Positions 51,331 to 60,538 of a stretch of 64,000 nt of DNA are shown here, in pieces; position 1 is the first letter of the stretch, and each line of letters opens with the position of its first letter. The DNA is from an uncultured Oscillospiraceae bacterium (GTDB lineage: Bacteria; Bacillota; Clostridia; Oscillospirales; Ruminococcaceae), in contig CAKSKU010000014.1 of the NCBI GenBank assembly GCA_934465295.1, positions 1-64,000 of the forward strand, read 5' to 3'. The translations under genes and the position numbers were made by a program. The notes beneath the pieces were generated by a model, which was not told where the DNA came from, did no database searches, and was given only the letters and a program-made list of their open reading frames with translations.

Positions 51331-51681
51331 GCCGATCGCTCGGTTTATCAGAACGGGCAGGTGTTTATCGGGCGCACTGCAAAGGAAAGGCTCATTTCCC
51401 ACCCCGATAAAACGGCAGCGGAATTCAAGCGTTCAATAGGGTTAAGAACGACGTTCACTCTCGGCGGAAAGGATTTTTCTCCCGAGGAGCTTTCCTCGCT
51501 CGTGCTGAGGAAGATCGGGGAGGATGCGGAGAAATATCTCGGCGAGGAAGTCACCGAGGCTGTTATAAGTGTGCCTGCATACTTTGACGACAACTGTCGG
51601 AATGCGACAAAGCTTGCCGCAGAGCATTACAAGAAATACCGAAACAACAAGCACTATCGTTTCAAGTATCGCAGAAAATAA
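51331..51681 (+). pseudogene. Fragment of an Hsp70/HscC-type chaperone gene
   Basis: The frame encodes part of an Hsp70 ATPase domain: VFIGRTAKERLISHPDKTAA, then FSPEELSSLVLRKIGEDAEK and VTEAVISVPAYFDDNCRNAT, recognisable segments in the right order. It lacks the N-terminal DLGTTNS phosphate loop and everything after LAAE, and ends in an unrelated HYKKYRNNKHYRFK tail. No ribosome site precedes the GTG at 51361. It is a two-end-truncated relic rather than a working gene. Confidence 0.75.
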
Positions 51682-51842
51682 AGGTTTCATATTTTTGCCC
51701 TTTTGTTTTTTCTTTATTATGACATATAAATGTGCATATTTCAATAAGTATCTGTCTTATGTGCAAGGTCTATCAACGGGTAAATAGTGAACCTTTGAGG
51801 TAAATGTGTTTGTGATTTTTTTGTTAAACATCTATGCATTTC

Positions 51843-51871
51843 TTGACAGGACGGTTTGTATTCGCTATAAT
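51843..51871 (+). promoter_or_regulatory. Sigma-A promoter of the riboswitch-P-type ATPase unit
   Basis: TTGACA (51843-51848), a 17-base spacer and TATAAT (51866-51871), a perfect match. The transcript would start at about 51878, exactly at the riboswitch. Confidence 0.92.
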
Positions 51872-51876
51872 GATAA

Positions 51877-51976
51877 AAAAGAGAGTAGCTGGCAGGGTCG
51901 ATCCCTGTTTATGCGGCGTCAGTACGGTTATTGTGCGAATAACCCGCTTCATATCTAAACGGCGAGACTTTACGGA
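51877..51976 (+). ncRNA. yybP-ykoY (Mn2+-sensing) riboswitch aptamer
   Basis: The 5' element GAGAGTAGCTGGC (51881 on) and the 3' element GGCGAGACTTTAC (51961 on) correspond to the two conserved parts of this class (GGGGAGUAGC and AGCAAGACCUUU in a known example). Between them lie two helices, including the GGGTCGATCCC hairpin. Members bind Mn2+ and turn on manganese exporters and related membrane proteins. The aptamer 3' strand is also the 5' strand of the terminator that follows. Confidence 0.85.
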
Positions 51977-52023
51977 GCACACAGACGGGATAACTGTCTG
52001 TTCCGTAAGGTCCCGCCGTTTTT
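51958..52023 (+). terminator. Riboswitch-controlled terminator
   Basis: AACGGCGAGACTTTACGGA (51958-51976) pairs with TCCGTAAGGTCCCGCCGTT (52002-52020), enclosing ACAGAC/GTCTGT, followed by T5. The 5' arm is part of the aptamer, so Mn2+ binding should prevent the terminator and allow expression. Confidence 0.9.
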
Positions 52024-52058
52024 GTTCTCTTATGTAAAAAAGAAAGGAAATGCAGTGT

Positions 52059-54668
52059 ATGAAAGAATGGTATCATCAGACGCAGGAGGAACTGTGTAAG
52101 GAACTGGAAACGTGTTCGGAGGGGCTTTCTTCCGAAACAGCGGCAAAGCATCTGGAGAAATACGGCAAAAACGCCATTGCCGAAGCCCGAAAAAAGCCTG
52201 TCTGGCTGATCTTTCTGGAGCAGTTCAGGGATCTTCTGGTGATAATTCTGATAATTGCGGCGCTGATCTCGGCGTTTACCGGCGACCCTGAAAGCTTTAT
52301 CGTTATTATTGCGGTTATCACCATGAATGCGATACTTGGAACTGTGCAGACGGTTAAAGCGGAACAATCGCTGTCCGATCTTAAAAAGCTTTCTTCGCCC
52401 ACGGCAAAGGTGCTCCGTGACGGTAAGACGACAGTTCTTGCATCGGAAGATATAACTGTGGGAGATGTGGTCCTGCTGGAAGCAGGCGACCGTATCCCTG
52501 CGGACGGCAGGCTGATCGAATGTGCTTCGCTCCGCACAAACGAAAGTGCGCTGACGGGAGAGAGTACCGATGTTGAAAAATCCATAGACCCCATTGACGG
52601 AGATGTGCCTTTGGCAGAACGGAAAAATATGGTGTATTCGGGCGGATTTGTTTCTTATGGCAGAGGTGCATATATTGTCACCGATGTGGGAATGCAGACC
52701 GAGGTGGGAAAGATAGCATCACTTATCCATAACGCAGAGGCACGGAAAACACCGCTTCAGATCACACTGGATCAATTCGGAAAACGGCTTTCAATTGCGA
52801 TCCTGCTCGTTTCCGTACTGGTATTTGTACTGAGTATGCTAAGGGTGGAGATCATCAGCGTTGATACAGTTATGGATTCACTTATGTTTGCCATTGCGCT
52901 GGCAGTTGCGGCGATCCCCGAGGCGCTCAGCTCCATTGTTACCATCGTGCTGTCTTTCGGCACGCAAAGAATGTCACGGGAACACGCAATTATGCGAAAA
53001 CTACGGGCGGTCGAGGGACTTGGTTCTGTGTCGGTGATTTGCTCGGATAAGACAGGCACACTGACCCAAAACAAAATGACCGTTCGGAAGATCTCGGTAC
53101 GGGAGCAGATCATCGATGCGGACGGTGTAAGTACGGAAGATCCGAAGGTTTGTGAGCTGATCACGGCATCGGTGCTGTGCAGTGACGCTTCCTGTCAGGA
53201 CGGCACAGAGATCGGCGACCCTACCGAAACGGCTCTGGTGAGGTTTGCGCAGGACTGCGGACTGTCGGATAAGAAATTGCGCACGGATCACCCGCGTGTC
53301 GGGGAGATCCCCTTTGACTCCGAGCGAAAGCTGATGTCAACGCTGAATCGGTGCGGCGATATGCGGAAGATGTATACCAAGGGTGCAACAGATGTACTGC
53401 TGGAGCGTATGCTGATCTCCGATGAGGAGAAAAAGGCGATCAGGGAACGTTCGGAGGAGCTGTCAGAACAGGGACTTCGTGTGCTGTGCTTTGCCGAAAA
53501 GACATTTTGCGGAGAAGCACTTGATGTAACAGATGAAAACGATCTTACTTATCTGGGATTGATCGCTGAAATGGATCCTCCCCGAAAAGAGTCGGGACAG
53601 GCAGTTGCAGAGTGTAAGGCAGCCGGCATCAAACCGATAATGATAACCGGCGATCATATTGTCACAGCTTCTGCGATCGCAAAGGAGATCGGCATTCTGG
53701 AGCGCAGGGAAGAAGCTGTTGAGGGTGCAGTTCTGGACGCATATACAGACGATCAGCTGGTGGAGCTTGTGAAAGACAAATCCGTTTATGCCCGTGTTAC
53801 GCCTGAACATAAGATCCGCATTGTCCGTGCATGGCAGAAGAGGGGCAATATCGTTGCCATGACCGGCGACGGTGTAAATGATGCACCTGCGCTCAAGCAG
53901 GCAGATGTTGGCGTTGCCATGGGCATTACCGGTACAGAGGTTGCAAAGGACGCAGCAGACATGGTGCTGACCGATGATAACTTTGCCACTATCGTCAAGG
54001 CTGTGAATAACGGAAGAAACATCTATGAGAATATCAAAAAAGCTATCCTGTTCCTGTTGTCAGGCAATCTGGCAGGTATCATCGCTGTTCTGTTCTGCTC
54101 TCTGGCAGGACTTCCTGTCCCGTTTGCACCGATCCACCTGCTGTTTATCAATCTGCTGACGGACTCGCTCCCTGCGATCGCTCTTGGACTTGAACCGTAT
54201 TCCGATGATGTGATGAAAAAAAGCCCCCGTCCGTCGAATGAATCGATCCTGACAAAGGCTTTTCTGACAAAGGTGGGATATTCGGGCATTATCATCAGCA
54301 TCGCAACAATAAGTGCATTTCTGTTGGGATATTTCTATCAGGGCGCATACAATGCAGGTGCTGCCATGACAATGGCATTTGCCACGCTGTGTATGTCCCG
54401 TCTGTTCCACGGATTCAGCTGTAAGTCAGAGAAGCCGGTACTCTTCTCAAAGCGTATGTGGGACAATAAATATGCGGTCATGGCATTTCTGGCGGGTATG
54501 GTGCTGATAAATGCCGTGTTGTGGATCCCCGGGCTGCATGAACTGTTCCGCATCGAAAACGGAATGTCGGGCGTATTGATCGGTGCGGTCTATGGCTTAA
54601 GCTTCGGTTCAATGGTACTCATTCAGATCGTGAAAGCGGTCGTTTCGTCTGTAAAAAAGACAAAATAA
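52059..54668 (+). CDS. P2-type cation-transporting ATPase (probable Mn2+/Ca2+ exporter)
   Basis: This 869-residue P-type ATPase has an actuator domain with TGES at 166-169, the phosphorylation site DKTGTLT at Asp330 (CSDKTGTLTQNK) and hinge GDGVNDAPALKQADVG. It has about ten membrane helices, M4 with IPEALSSIVTIVLSFG and M6 with NLLTDSLPAIALGLEP. By family it would be called a calcium pump, but the Mn2+ riboswitch in its leader argues for manganese export. ATG 52059 is preferred to ATG 52050, which sits too close to AAAGGA. Confidence 0.93.
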   Translation: MKEWYHQTQEELCKELETCSEGLSSETAAKHLEKYGKNAIAEARKKPVWLIFLEQFRDLLVIILIIAALISAFTGDPESFIVIIAVITMNAILGTVQTVKAEQSLSDLKKLSSPTAKVLRDGKTTVLASEDITVGDVVLLEAGDRIPADGRLIECASLRTNESALTGESTDVEKSIDPIDGDVPLAERKNMVYSGGFVSYGRGAYIVTDVGMQTEVGKIASLIHNAEARKTPLQITLDQFGKRLSIAILLVSVLVFVLSMLRVEIISVDTVMDSLMFAIALAVAAIPEALSSIVTIVLSFGTQRMSREHAIMRKLRAVEGLGSVSVICSDKTGTLTQNKMTVRKISVREQIIDADGVSTEDPKVCELITASVLCSDASCQDGTEIGDPTETALVRFAQDCGLSDKKLRTDHPRVGEIPFDSERKLMSTLNRCGDMRKMYTKGATDVLLERMLISDEEKKAIRERSEELSEQGLRVLCFAEKTFCGEALDVTDENDLTYLGLIAEMDPPRKESGQAVAECKAAGIKPIMITGDHIVTASAIAKEIGILERREEAVEGAVLDAYTDDQLVELVKDKSVYARVTPEHKIRIVRAWQKRGNIVAMTGDGVNDAPALKQADVGVAMGITGTEVAKDAADMVLTDDNFATIVKAVNNGRNIYENIKKAILFLLSGNLAGIIAVLFCSLAGLPVPFAPIHLLFINLLTDSLPAIALGLEPYSDDVMKKSPRPSNESILTKAFLTKVGYSGIIISIATISAFLLGYFYQGAYNAGAAMTMAFATLCMSRLFHGFSCKSEKPVLFSKRMWDNKYAVMAFLAGMVLINAVLWIPGLHELFRIENGMSGVLIGAVYGLSFGSMVLIQIVKAVVSSVKKTK

Positions 54669-54693
54669 GCGGTTCGGAGCTTGAGCGAACCGC
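54669..54693 (+). terminator. Hairpin after the P-type ATPase gene
   Basis: GCGGTTCG and CGAACCGC form a stem with an AGCTTGAG-like loop directly after the stop. No T-run follows, so its strength is unsure. Confidence 0.45.
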
Positions 54694-54723
54694 CAGTCTG
54701 TCGAAAAAGTATATTATTGAAAA

Positions 54724-55510
54724 GAGTTGCACAAAATTAAAGTTTACGTTAATTCTGAAAGAATTTCGCTTTGTTCAAAGGGTGGTGGGTGTCAAGGGGG
54801 CAAAGCCCTTGGTCGCTTCCGCAGAAGCGAAACACCTTAAACTGACAGTTAAAGGCTGTGCAGCAATAGCGTAATCAGTAACAACTAAAAAGGCGCAATT
54901 CACACAAAATATGGTAAACGAACTATGAGAAATCAAGTTTGTAAAACCATAAAATGTGAATTGCGCCATACTATTTTTCTAAAACAAACTATCCTCGGCG
55001 AGAAATGCGCAGAGCGAAAGCGATAAGCATTTATTGCCGACATCGTTTGAACGGCGGTGGGATATGAATGGGGAACGTTCTTACTGACATATCGCATCGC
55101 TGTTCATACTGCGTTTTACCGGTCATACAGCGTTGAAGCTTCAAATCCACTCACTTCGTTCGTGGATTTTCGCTTCAAGGACAGTTTGTTTGAAGAAAAT
55201 AGAATTGGCGCAATTCACATTTTTAGGTTTTACGAAACTGATTTCTCATAGTTTGTTTTACCATTTTGTTGTGAATTGCACCTTTTTTAGCTGTTAGTGA
55301 TTTCGCTATTGCGGCAATGCATTTTGCTGTTAGTTTAGAGAATTTCGCTCTCTGCGGAGAGCGACCAAAGGGCTTCCGCCCTCTGGACACCTGACGAGCT
55401 GTGCTCAGCGTGCTAAGTTTAGCATGACCAGCCGGTTGGCTTCGCAGCGTCCGACAAACGTCAGCTATGCAAATAATTCCGAATTCCGAATTCCGCATTC
55501 CGAATTTAAA
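54724..55510 (-). repeat. Full copy (D) of the composite intergenic repeat, inverted
   Basis: Reverse-complement counterpart of the element at 44609-45436. It has a left arm with GTTGCACAAAATTAAAGTTT and the stem GGCGCAATTCACA/TGTGAATTGCGCC (about 54892-54967), and a shared centre (AACGGCGGTGGGATATGAA, GTTCATACTGCG). The right arm carries hairpin TTGAAGC/GCTTCAA (55133-55178), the second GGCGCAATTCACA stem (55207-55281) and hairpin TCGCTCTC/GAGAGCGA, then tandem CCGAATT units (55478-55506). It lies exactly between two convergent genes, ending at the DegV stop codon. Confidence 0.88.
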
Positions 55511-56389
55511 TTAGGCTTTCCTATTCGGACATTTAACAATAATTCCCGAAACTTCATGTCCAAGATGACATGAAATAGTTGCTCCGACCTCGCATATTTC
55601 CTCGGGGTCATATCCTACCGCTTTCTTCATGAGCTTTATAAGCTCCTCCGTAAGCTCGTGGCGGCTGCCATCGAGGATAGCGTAGGCTGTTCCCGGGACC
55701 ATATGGTCGGTCGCATACTCTACCATTTTCGGAAGAACGGCTTTCTCGCCTCTTATTTTTGCGACGGTCTCCGATACTGCGTCCGTAAAGGTGATGATCG
55801 GTTTCAGCCCGAGCATTTCACCCACGAATGCGGCTGCGCAGCCGACACGTCCCGATTTCTTTGCATATTTAAGGGTATACGCTGTGCAGATAATTATGCC
55901 GCTGTCGAACCAGTCGGTGAGGAATGCGATTATTTCATCTGCCGATGCGCCCTTCTGTATCTTCTTTGCTGCCTGCATTACGGGGAGTCCGTAGACGCCT
56001 GTATAGCCCTTGCTGTCGAGGATGGTGATGTTCATTTTATCTTTTGCTTCGGGGTGAAGCTCATAGAACTTCTCCTTTGCGGCGTTGGCGTTGTTGAACG
56101 AATTCGAGCCGATAGAAGCGATAACTACATTGATGAGGTCGGTAACACCGTCGTTATACTGTTTCTCATACTCGCCGATATAGTCTTCAATGCGTATCTG
56201 CGAGGTATGCGGCATTTCGTCCACCTCGTCCAGAAGCTTATAAAATTCCTTTGTCGAATATTCAACGTGTTCACGGAGGCTGCGCTCACCCACGATTATC
56301 CAGAAATTGACGAGGGCGATATCATATTTTTCTGCCTGTTCAAGCGAAATATCACTTGCGGAGTCGGTCATAATCTTCACTTTGCTCAT
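55511..56389 (-). CDS. DegV family protein
   Basis: This 292-residue DegV-fold protein has a canonical start KIMTDSASDIS containing the lipid-binding Asp-Ser, then MPHTSQIRIEDY, SIGSNSFNNAN and the closing SCHLGHEVSGI, where His typically contacts the carboxylate. It likely binds a fatty acid (FakB-like). It is the second DegV protein in the window and, unlike the one at 32541, keeps the TDS motif. ATG 56389 (minus strand) behind GGAG is chosen over an upstream in-frame start at 56434. Confidence 0.9.
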   Translation of the reverse strand: MSKVKIMTDSASDISLEQAEKYDIALVNFWIIVGERSLREHVEYSTKEFYKLLDEVDEMPHTSQIRIEDYIGEYEKQYNDGVTDLINVVIASIGSNSFNNANAAKEKFYELHPEAKDKMNITILDSKGYTGVYGLPVMQAAKKIQKGASADEIIAFLTDWFDSGIIICTAYTLKYAKKSGRVGCAAAFVGEMLGLKPIITFTDAVSETVAKIRGEKAVLPKMVEYATDHMVPGTAYAILDGSRHELTEELIKLMKKAVGYDPEEICEVGATISCHLGHEVSGIIVKCPNRKA

Positions 56390-56424
56390 AATACGGTAGC
56401 TCCTTTTGAAATTATTTAATAATA

Positions 56425-56453
56425 AGTATAACACATTTAATATCTTATTGCAA
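56425..56453 (-). promoter_or_regulatory. Sigma-A promoter of the DegV gene
   Basis: On the minus strand: TTGCAA (56453-56448), a 17-base spacer and TATACT (56430-56425). Confidence 0.75.
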
Positions 56454-56461
56454 GTTTTTAT

Positions 56462-56490
56462 TTGCCAAACCGATATAAATATGGTATAAT
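56462..56490 (+). promoter_or_regulatory. Sigma-A promoter of the PHP phosphatase gene
   Basis: TTGCCA (56462-56467), a 17-base spacer and TATAAT (56485-56490), back to back with the DegV promoter. Confidence 0.8.
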
Positions 56491-56523
56491 AAAGAAAATT
56501 TCAACTGTGAAAGGGTCTTTTCA

Positions 56524-57330
56524 ATGGATAGATATTATGCCGACCAGCATTTTCATACGAGCTTTTCGGGGGACAGCGATACTCCGCCCGAAGAGCAGAT
56601 CGAACGTGCGATCTCACTCGGAATGACGGAGATATGCGTTACCGACCACCACGATTACGATATGGTCTCGGACGTTGATTTCAACCTTGATTTTGAGGCT
56701 TATTTTGCGAAAATGAGCGAGCTTAAGGAGCAGTACAGCGGCGTTATCGACATTTCCGTAGGCGTTGAGCTTGGCTTGCAGCTTCACATTGCCGATTATC
56801 TTGACGAGCTTGTGAAAAAATATGATCGGCTCGACTTTATCATCGGCTCGCACCATGTTATTGACGGCATTGACCCTTATTTCCCCGAATTTTTTGAAAA
56901 GAACGGTGCCGATCCCTACGAACGCTATTTCAAGGTCACGCTTGAACGCATAAAACGGATAAAATGCTATGACAGTCTCGGACATCTTGACTACATCGTG
57001 CGCTATGGCCTAAAGCACGGACTTAGCTACTCTTACTGCGAATATTCGGACTATATCGATGAGATACTCCGTGTACTCGTTTCCGACGGAAAGGCTCTCG
57101 AATGCAACAGCGGAGCTTTCTCAAGGGGAATGAGCGAGCCGAACCCGAATTCCGAGGTTTTCAGGCGATTTAAGGAGCTTGGCGGCGAGCTTATAACGCT
57201 CGGCTCGGACGCTCACACTCCCGTAACGCTCGGCGACAGATTCGATCACTGCGGTGAACTGCTCAAAAGCTGCGGCTTTAAATATTACGCCGTTTACAAG
57301 AAGAGAAAACCCGAAATGCGCCCGCTCTGA
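56524..57330 (+). CDS. PHP-domain phosphatase, histidinol-phosphatase type
   Basis: This 268-residue PHP hydrolase has metal-binding motifs in order: DQHFHTSFSGDS (HxH), VTDHHDYD, GVELGLQ, GSHHV, LGHLDYIVRYG and LGSDAHTP. The pattern and length match HisK/HisJ histidinol-phosphate phosphatases, but no other his gene is nearby, so the true substrate may differ. It has its own promoter and lies divergent from the DegV gene. Confidence 0.9.
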   Translation: MDRYYADQHFHTSFSGDSDTPPEEQIERAISLGMTEICVTDHHDYDMVSDVDFNLDFEAYFAKMSELKEQYSGVIDISVGVELGLQLHIADYLDELVKKYDRLDFIIGSHHVIDGIDPYFPEFFEKNGADPYERYFKVTLERIKRIKCYDSLGHLDYIVRYGLKHGLSYSYCEYSDYIDEILRVLVSDGKALECNSGAFSRGMSEPNPNSEVFRRFKELGGELITLGSDAHTPVTLGDRFDHCGELLKSCGFKYYAVYKKRKPEMRPL

Positions 57331-57468
57331 TGTAAAAGATCAACAGTTCGGCAGCCCCGATTTTGTATTGCTTTCATAAATTTTGTCAAAAAAGGTCTCT
57401 TACAGGGGCAGGACAGACTTCCTGCGGACGGGAAATTGTTAAATTTATTTTAAATCAGAAAAAAACGC

Positions 57469-57495
57469 TAAAGTTTTTAAAGTTGCTGCCGATAA
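57469..57495 (+). promoter_or_regulatory. Sigma-28 promoter of the late flagellar operon
   Basis: TAAA (57469-57472), a 15-base spacer and GCCGATAA (57488-57495), matching the SigD/FliA consensus TAAA-N15-GCCGATAT in all but the last base. It is the only such site I found in the window. The 5' part of the gap (57331-57468) is AT-rich with a small GCAGG/CCTGC hairpin near 57404-57424. Confidence 0.9.
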
Positions 57496-57571
57496 AAATA
57501 ATAGAGATAAATAGCGCCTTTTGATAAGGGCGCAGATCACACATCAAGAAAAAATGATAGGAGGCTGTTTT

Positions 57572-57868
57572 ATGGAAGTTGGTAAACTCGGTAATGCGAT
57601 GGGCATATACAGAAAGATGGAAAACAGCTACAAGTCCGGCGTCAGTGACGGCAAAAAGGTATCCGCTTCCCTTGCAAAGAGAGTCGATACGTTTGAAATG
57701 TCCGCAGGCGCAAGAGCGGCAGGTGTAGGAGCTGCAAAGGCTTCCGCAAAGAAGTTCGCCGACAGCGATGCTTCGGCTGACAGGATCGCTTCGCTCAGGA
57801 GCAGGATAGCTGACGGAAGCTACAATGTTTCCCCCGAGAGCGTTGCGGCATCGATATTTGAAGGATAA
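57572..57868 (+). CDS. flgM: Anti-sigma-28 factor FlgM
   Basis: This 98-residue, largely disordered, charged protein has the conserved C-terminal sigma-binding region (DRIASLRSRIADGSYNV, then SPESVAASIFEG). FlgM holds FliA inactive until the hook is done and it is exported. It is the first gene behind the sigma-28 promoter, giving negative feedback. ATG 57572 behind ATAGGAGG is preferred to an in-frame start at 57521. Confidence 0.92.
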   Translation: MEVGKLGNAMGIYRKMENSYKSGVSDGKKVSASLAKRVDTFEMSAGARAAGVGAAKASAKKFADSDASADRIASLRSRIADGSYNVSPESVAASIFEG

Positions 57869-57902
57869 AATTTCCCGATTACTTTGGAAAGGGTGAATTG
57901 AT

Positions 57903-58358
57903 TTGGCTGCAGATTACTTTAAGCTTGTTCGCTTTTTTAATGAATATATCGTTCATTACAAAGAGCTGCTCGATTTTGAATACAGCAAGCTCGATATGAT
58001 AAACAATGATAAAATTGAAGAGCTGAGCCGAAGCCTTTCCAAGGAACAGGCGCTTATAATGAAATCAAATTCGATGGAAAAAAAGCGCATTGAGATCCTC
58101 GGAGAGGACAAGGATCTCACATTCAAGGAAATAATCGAAAAAGCTCCGATCTCCTGCAAGAAAAGGCTGGAGGGACAGTATGAGGAGCTTTCCGCCTGCG
58201 TTATGAAGATAAAGGAACTCAACGACCTTGCAAACGTCATCATCACGGGCAGGCTCAAAAGAGTGGAAAGAAAGACCGCAGAGCTGGACACCTATGACGG
58301 CAAGGGCGGATTAAAGACCGAACACGCTACACGTTCGGCAATAATGAATAAGGTCTGA
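57903..58358 (+). CDS. flgN: Flagellar export chaperone FlgN
   Basis: This 151-residue helical protein is predicted to be a coiled-coil hairpin of the FlgN family, which keeps FlgK and FlgL unfolded and delivers them to FlhA. Sequence conservation is low, but position between flgM and flgK, length and heptad pattern agree. The start is TTG at 57903 after AAAGGGTGA. Confidence 0.88.
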   Translation: MAADYFKLVRFFNEYIVHYKELLDFEYSKLDMINNDKIEELSRSLSKEQALIMKSNSMEKKRIEILGEDKDLTFKEIIEKAPISCKKRLEGQYEELSACVMKIKELNDLANVIITGRLKRVERKTAELDTYDGKGGLKTEHATRSAIMNKV

Positions 58359-58371
58359 GGAGGAAAAAACA

Positions 58372-60522
58372 ATGGCTTCAAGCTTTATGGGACTGTATGT
58401 GCAGAGAGAGGCGCTCAACTCTGCGCAGAAGGCTCTTGATATAACAGGCAACAACATCAGCAACGTTAAGACGGCAGGCTACTCCCGTCAGAGACTCGAC
58501 GTTTGCTCCATAGCAAACACGGGCTACAATCTTCTGTACAACACAGGCGTCAGCCTTGCGGGACAGGGCGTTGACAATGTCGGCGTAGGTCAGTACAGAG
58601 ACGCTCTTATCGATGAAAAGGTAAGAAGCTACACGACCCTCGACAACGACTACAATATAAAAGATGTCGTAATGAAGGACGTTGAAACGGCTCTTGACAA
58701 TATTGAATCAAAGGAACACGGCTTTGCGGCTAACCTTTCCGAGTTCAAGTCGGCTCTCCAGAGCTTCGCTACCGATGAAGCCAACAGAAAAGAGCTTGCG
58801 AATGTTGCATTCCGTGCGGCTGAGTCCGTTACACAGCAGATACGCTATATGAACTCCCGTCTCGATGATATATCCAATCAGACAAAGAGCGATGCCAACA
58901 TCTCCGTTGACCGCATAAACAGAATTTTCGAGAGCATGGCTAACCTCAACAAGCAGATAACCAACAGCTATGTTCAGATGAACTATATGGAAATGACCGC
59001 AAACAGCTATCAGGTAGATAATGATTACGGTCCGCTCGAACTCAAAGACCAGATGAACCTCCTTATCGATGAGCTTTCATCATACGGCGATGTTTCCGTC
59101 ACCGAGGAGAAGAACGGTGCGTTCACGGTCACATTTGCAGGTCAGGTCGCTGTACATAACGATGAATACGCTCAGATGACAATGACTGTCGAAGACCCCG
59201 ACCCGCTCTACATGGGTTTCAAGATCACAAGCGCAGGAAACTATATCCCGAAAGAGGATCGCTATGACGGACTGATGAACGCAGACCTCTGGAAAAAGCT
59301 TGCCACGAACAAGGGCATGACTAACAGAGAGTATGTTCAGCAGACCAAGGAGACCGTCAATATCACCGGCAAGGATAAGCTCAAGGGCGGCGCACTCCGG
59401 GGCTATCTTGACGTTTATAACGGCGAGGGTATCTTCAAAAATACCGATATGACGGCTTTCAAAACCCAGATAAAGAATTATCCCGACGAAGTAAACAGCC
59501 TTATCAAAGAACTCAGCAACAGCATTGCAAAGGGTTCTGCGGATGAGATCAATGAAGCGATCACAAAGCTTCAGGAATACGGTGAAGTTAATTATGACGC
59601 TGCGGCAGGCACTGTTGACCTCTGCGGTCAGACGGTCATTGAGGTCAAGGGTACAAATGCCAAGTATGCTCAGATCGCTTTCTCCGAAGAAGACCCGACC
59701 GCAGGAAATCTTGCTTTCGTTGTTTCGGGTACAAAGTCCGAGGTTGAATGGGAAACTGTCGGATACGCAGATGATATTGCCGAATATGTAAGAAACAATG
59801 GCGCAGACCTTGCAGTCAGTGCCGGAGATGACGGCAAGCTTGGCGATGCGCTTACTCAGATGAATGTCAATATTCCTCTCCAGTCACAGTATGCGAATGA
59901 CTATCAGGGCATTGAATATTACCGTGATATGCTCAATGCGTTCACGGCAACGCTCACAAAGGCTTTCAATGATATATACAAGGATTTCAAGGACGCTGAC
60001 GGCAATCCGCTCGAGCTTTTCACATACGCAAAGGACGACGGCAGTTCAAGCTTCCGTTCAGCAGCCGCTGACATCAAGGTAACAGACGTATGGAGAAACC
60101 TCCCGAGTCTTATCGCACAGCCTGAGCAGTTCGTTAACGGCGCAGAAGACAATATGGACGAACTCAACAACGACTTCATCCATAAGTGCCTCGCAATATT
60201 TGAAAATACCTCCCTTGAATACGGAAACGACGAAACGGGTATCAACGATCCGCTCAAAATGACGCTCGAAAAGTTCGTTGCGCATATCTCCGACACTCTC
60301 GGAACACAGATCGAGGGCAACTCCAAGATACTCAAAACAACCGATATCATGCTTGAATCCGTTAACGATGCAAGAGATGAAGTAATGGGCGTTTCCATCA
60401 ACGAAGAGGGTATCAATATGCTCAACTACCAGAAATGGTACAATGCAATATCAAGAATGGTAACAACTCTTGACGAGGCACTCGATAAGCTCATAAACGA
60501 TATGGGCGTTGTCGGCAGATAA
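58372..60522 (+). CDS. flgK: Hook-filament junction protein FlgK (HAP1)
   Basis: This 716-residue protein is the first junction layer between hook and filament. N-terminal D0 is GLYVQREALNSAQKALDITGN, then NISNVKTAGYSRQR. The C-terminal D0 is VSINEEGINMLNYQKWYNAI, then SRMVTTLDEALDKLI. The surface-exposed middle (about 320-560) is longer than in Bacillus FlgK (about 507 residues). GAGGAGG precedes the ATG. Confidence 0.96.
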   Translation: MASSFMGLYVQREALNSAQKALDITGNNISNVKTAGYSRQRLDVCSIANTGYNLLYNTGVSLAGQGVDNVGVGQYRDALIDEKVRSYTTLDNDYNIKDVVMKDVETALDNIESKEHGFAANLSEFKSALQSFATDEANRKELANVAFRAAESVTQQIRYMNSRLDDISNQTKSDANISVDRINRIFESMANLNKQITNSYVQMNYMEMTANSYQVDNDYGPLELKDQMNLLIDELSSYGDVSVTEEKNGAFTVTFAGQVAVHNDEYAQMTMTVEDPDPLYMGFKITSAGNYIPKEDRYDGLMNADLWKKLATNKGMTNREYVQQTKETVNITGKDKLKGGALRGYLDVYNGEGIFKNTDMTAFKTQIKNYPDEVNSLIKELSNSIAKGSADEINEAITKLQEYGEVNYDAAAGTVDLCGQTVIEVKGTNAKYAQIAFSEEDPTAGNLAFVVSGTKSEVEWETVGYADDIAEYVRNNGADLAVSAGDDGKLGDALTQMNVNIPLQSQYANDYQGIEYYRDMLNAFTATLTKAFNDIYKDFKDADGNPLELFTYAKDDGSSSFRSAAADIKVTDVWRNLPSLIAQPEQFVNGAEDNMDELNNDFIHKCLAIFENTSLEYGNDETGINDPLKMTLEKFVAHISDTLGTQIEGNSKILKTTDIMLESVNDARDEVMGVSINEEGINMLNYQKWYNAISRMVTTLDEALDKLINDMGVVGR

Positions 60523-60538
60523 CGGAGGGTGATATAAA

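Noticed and set aside
44609..55510. Composite transposon bounded by the two full repeat copies
   Set aside because: The copies are oppositely oriented, but they enclose ordinary housekeeping genes and no transposase or integrase was seen. Half copies elsewhere show the element spreads alone.
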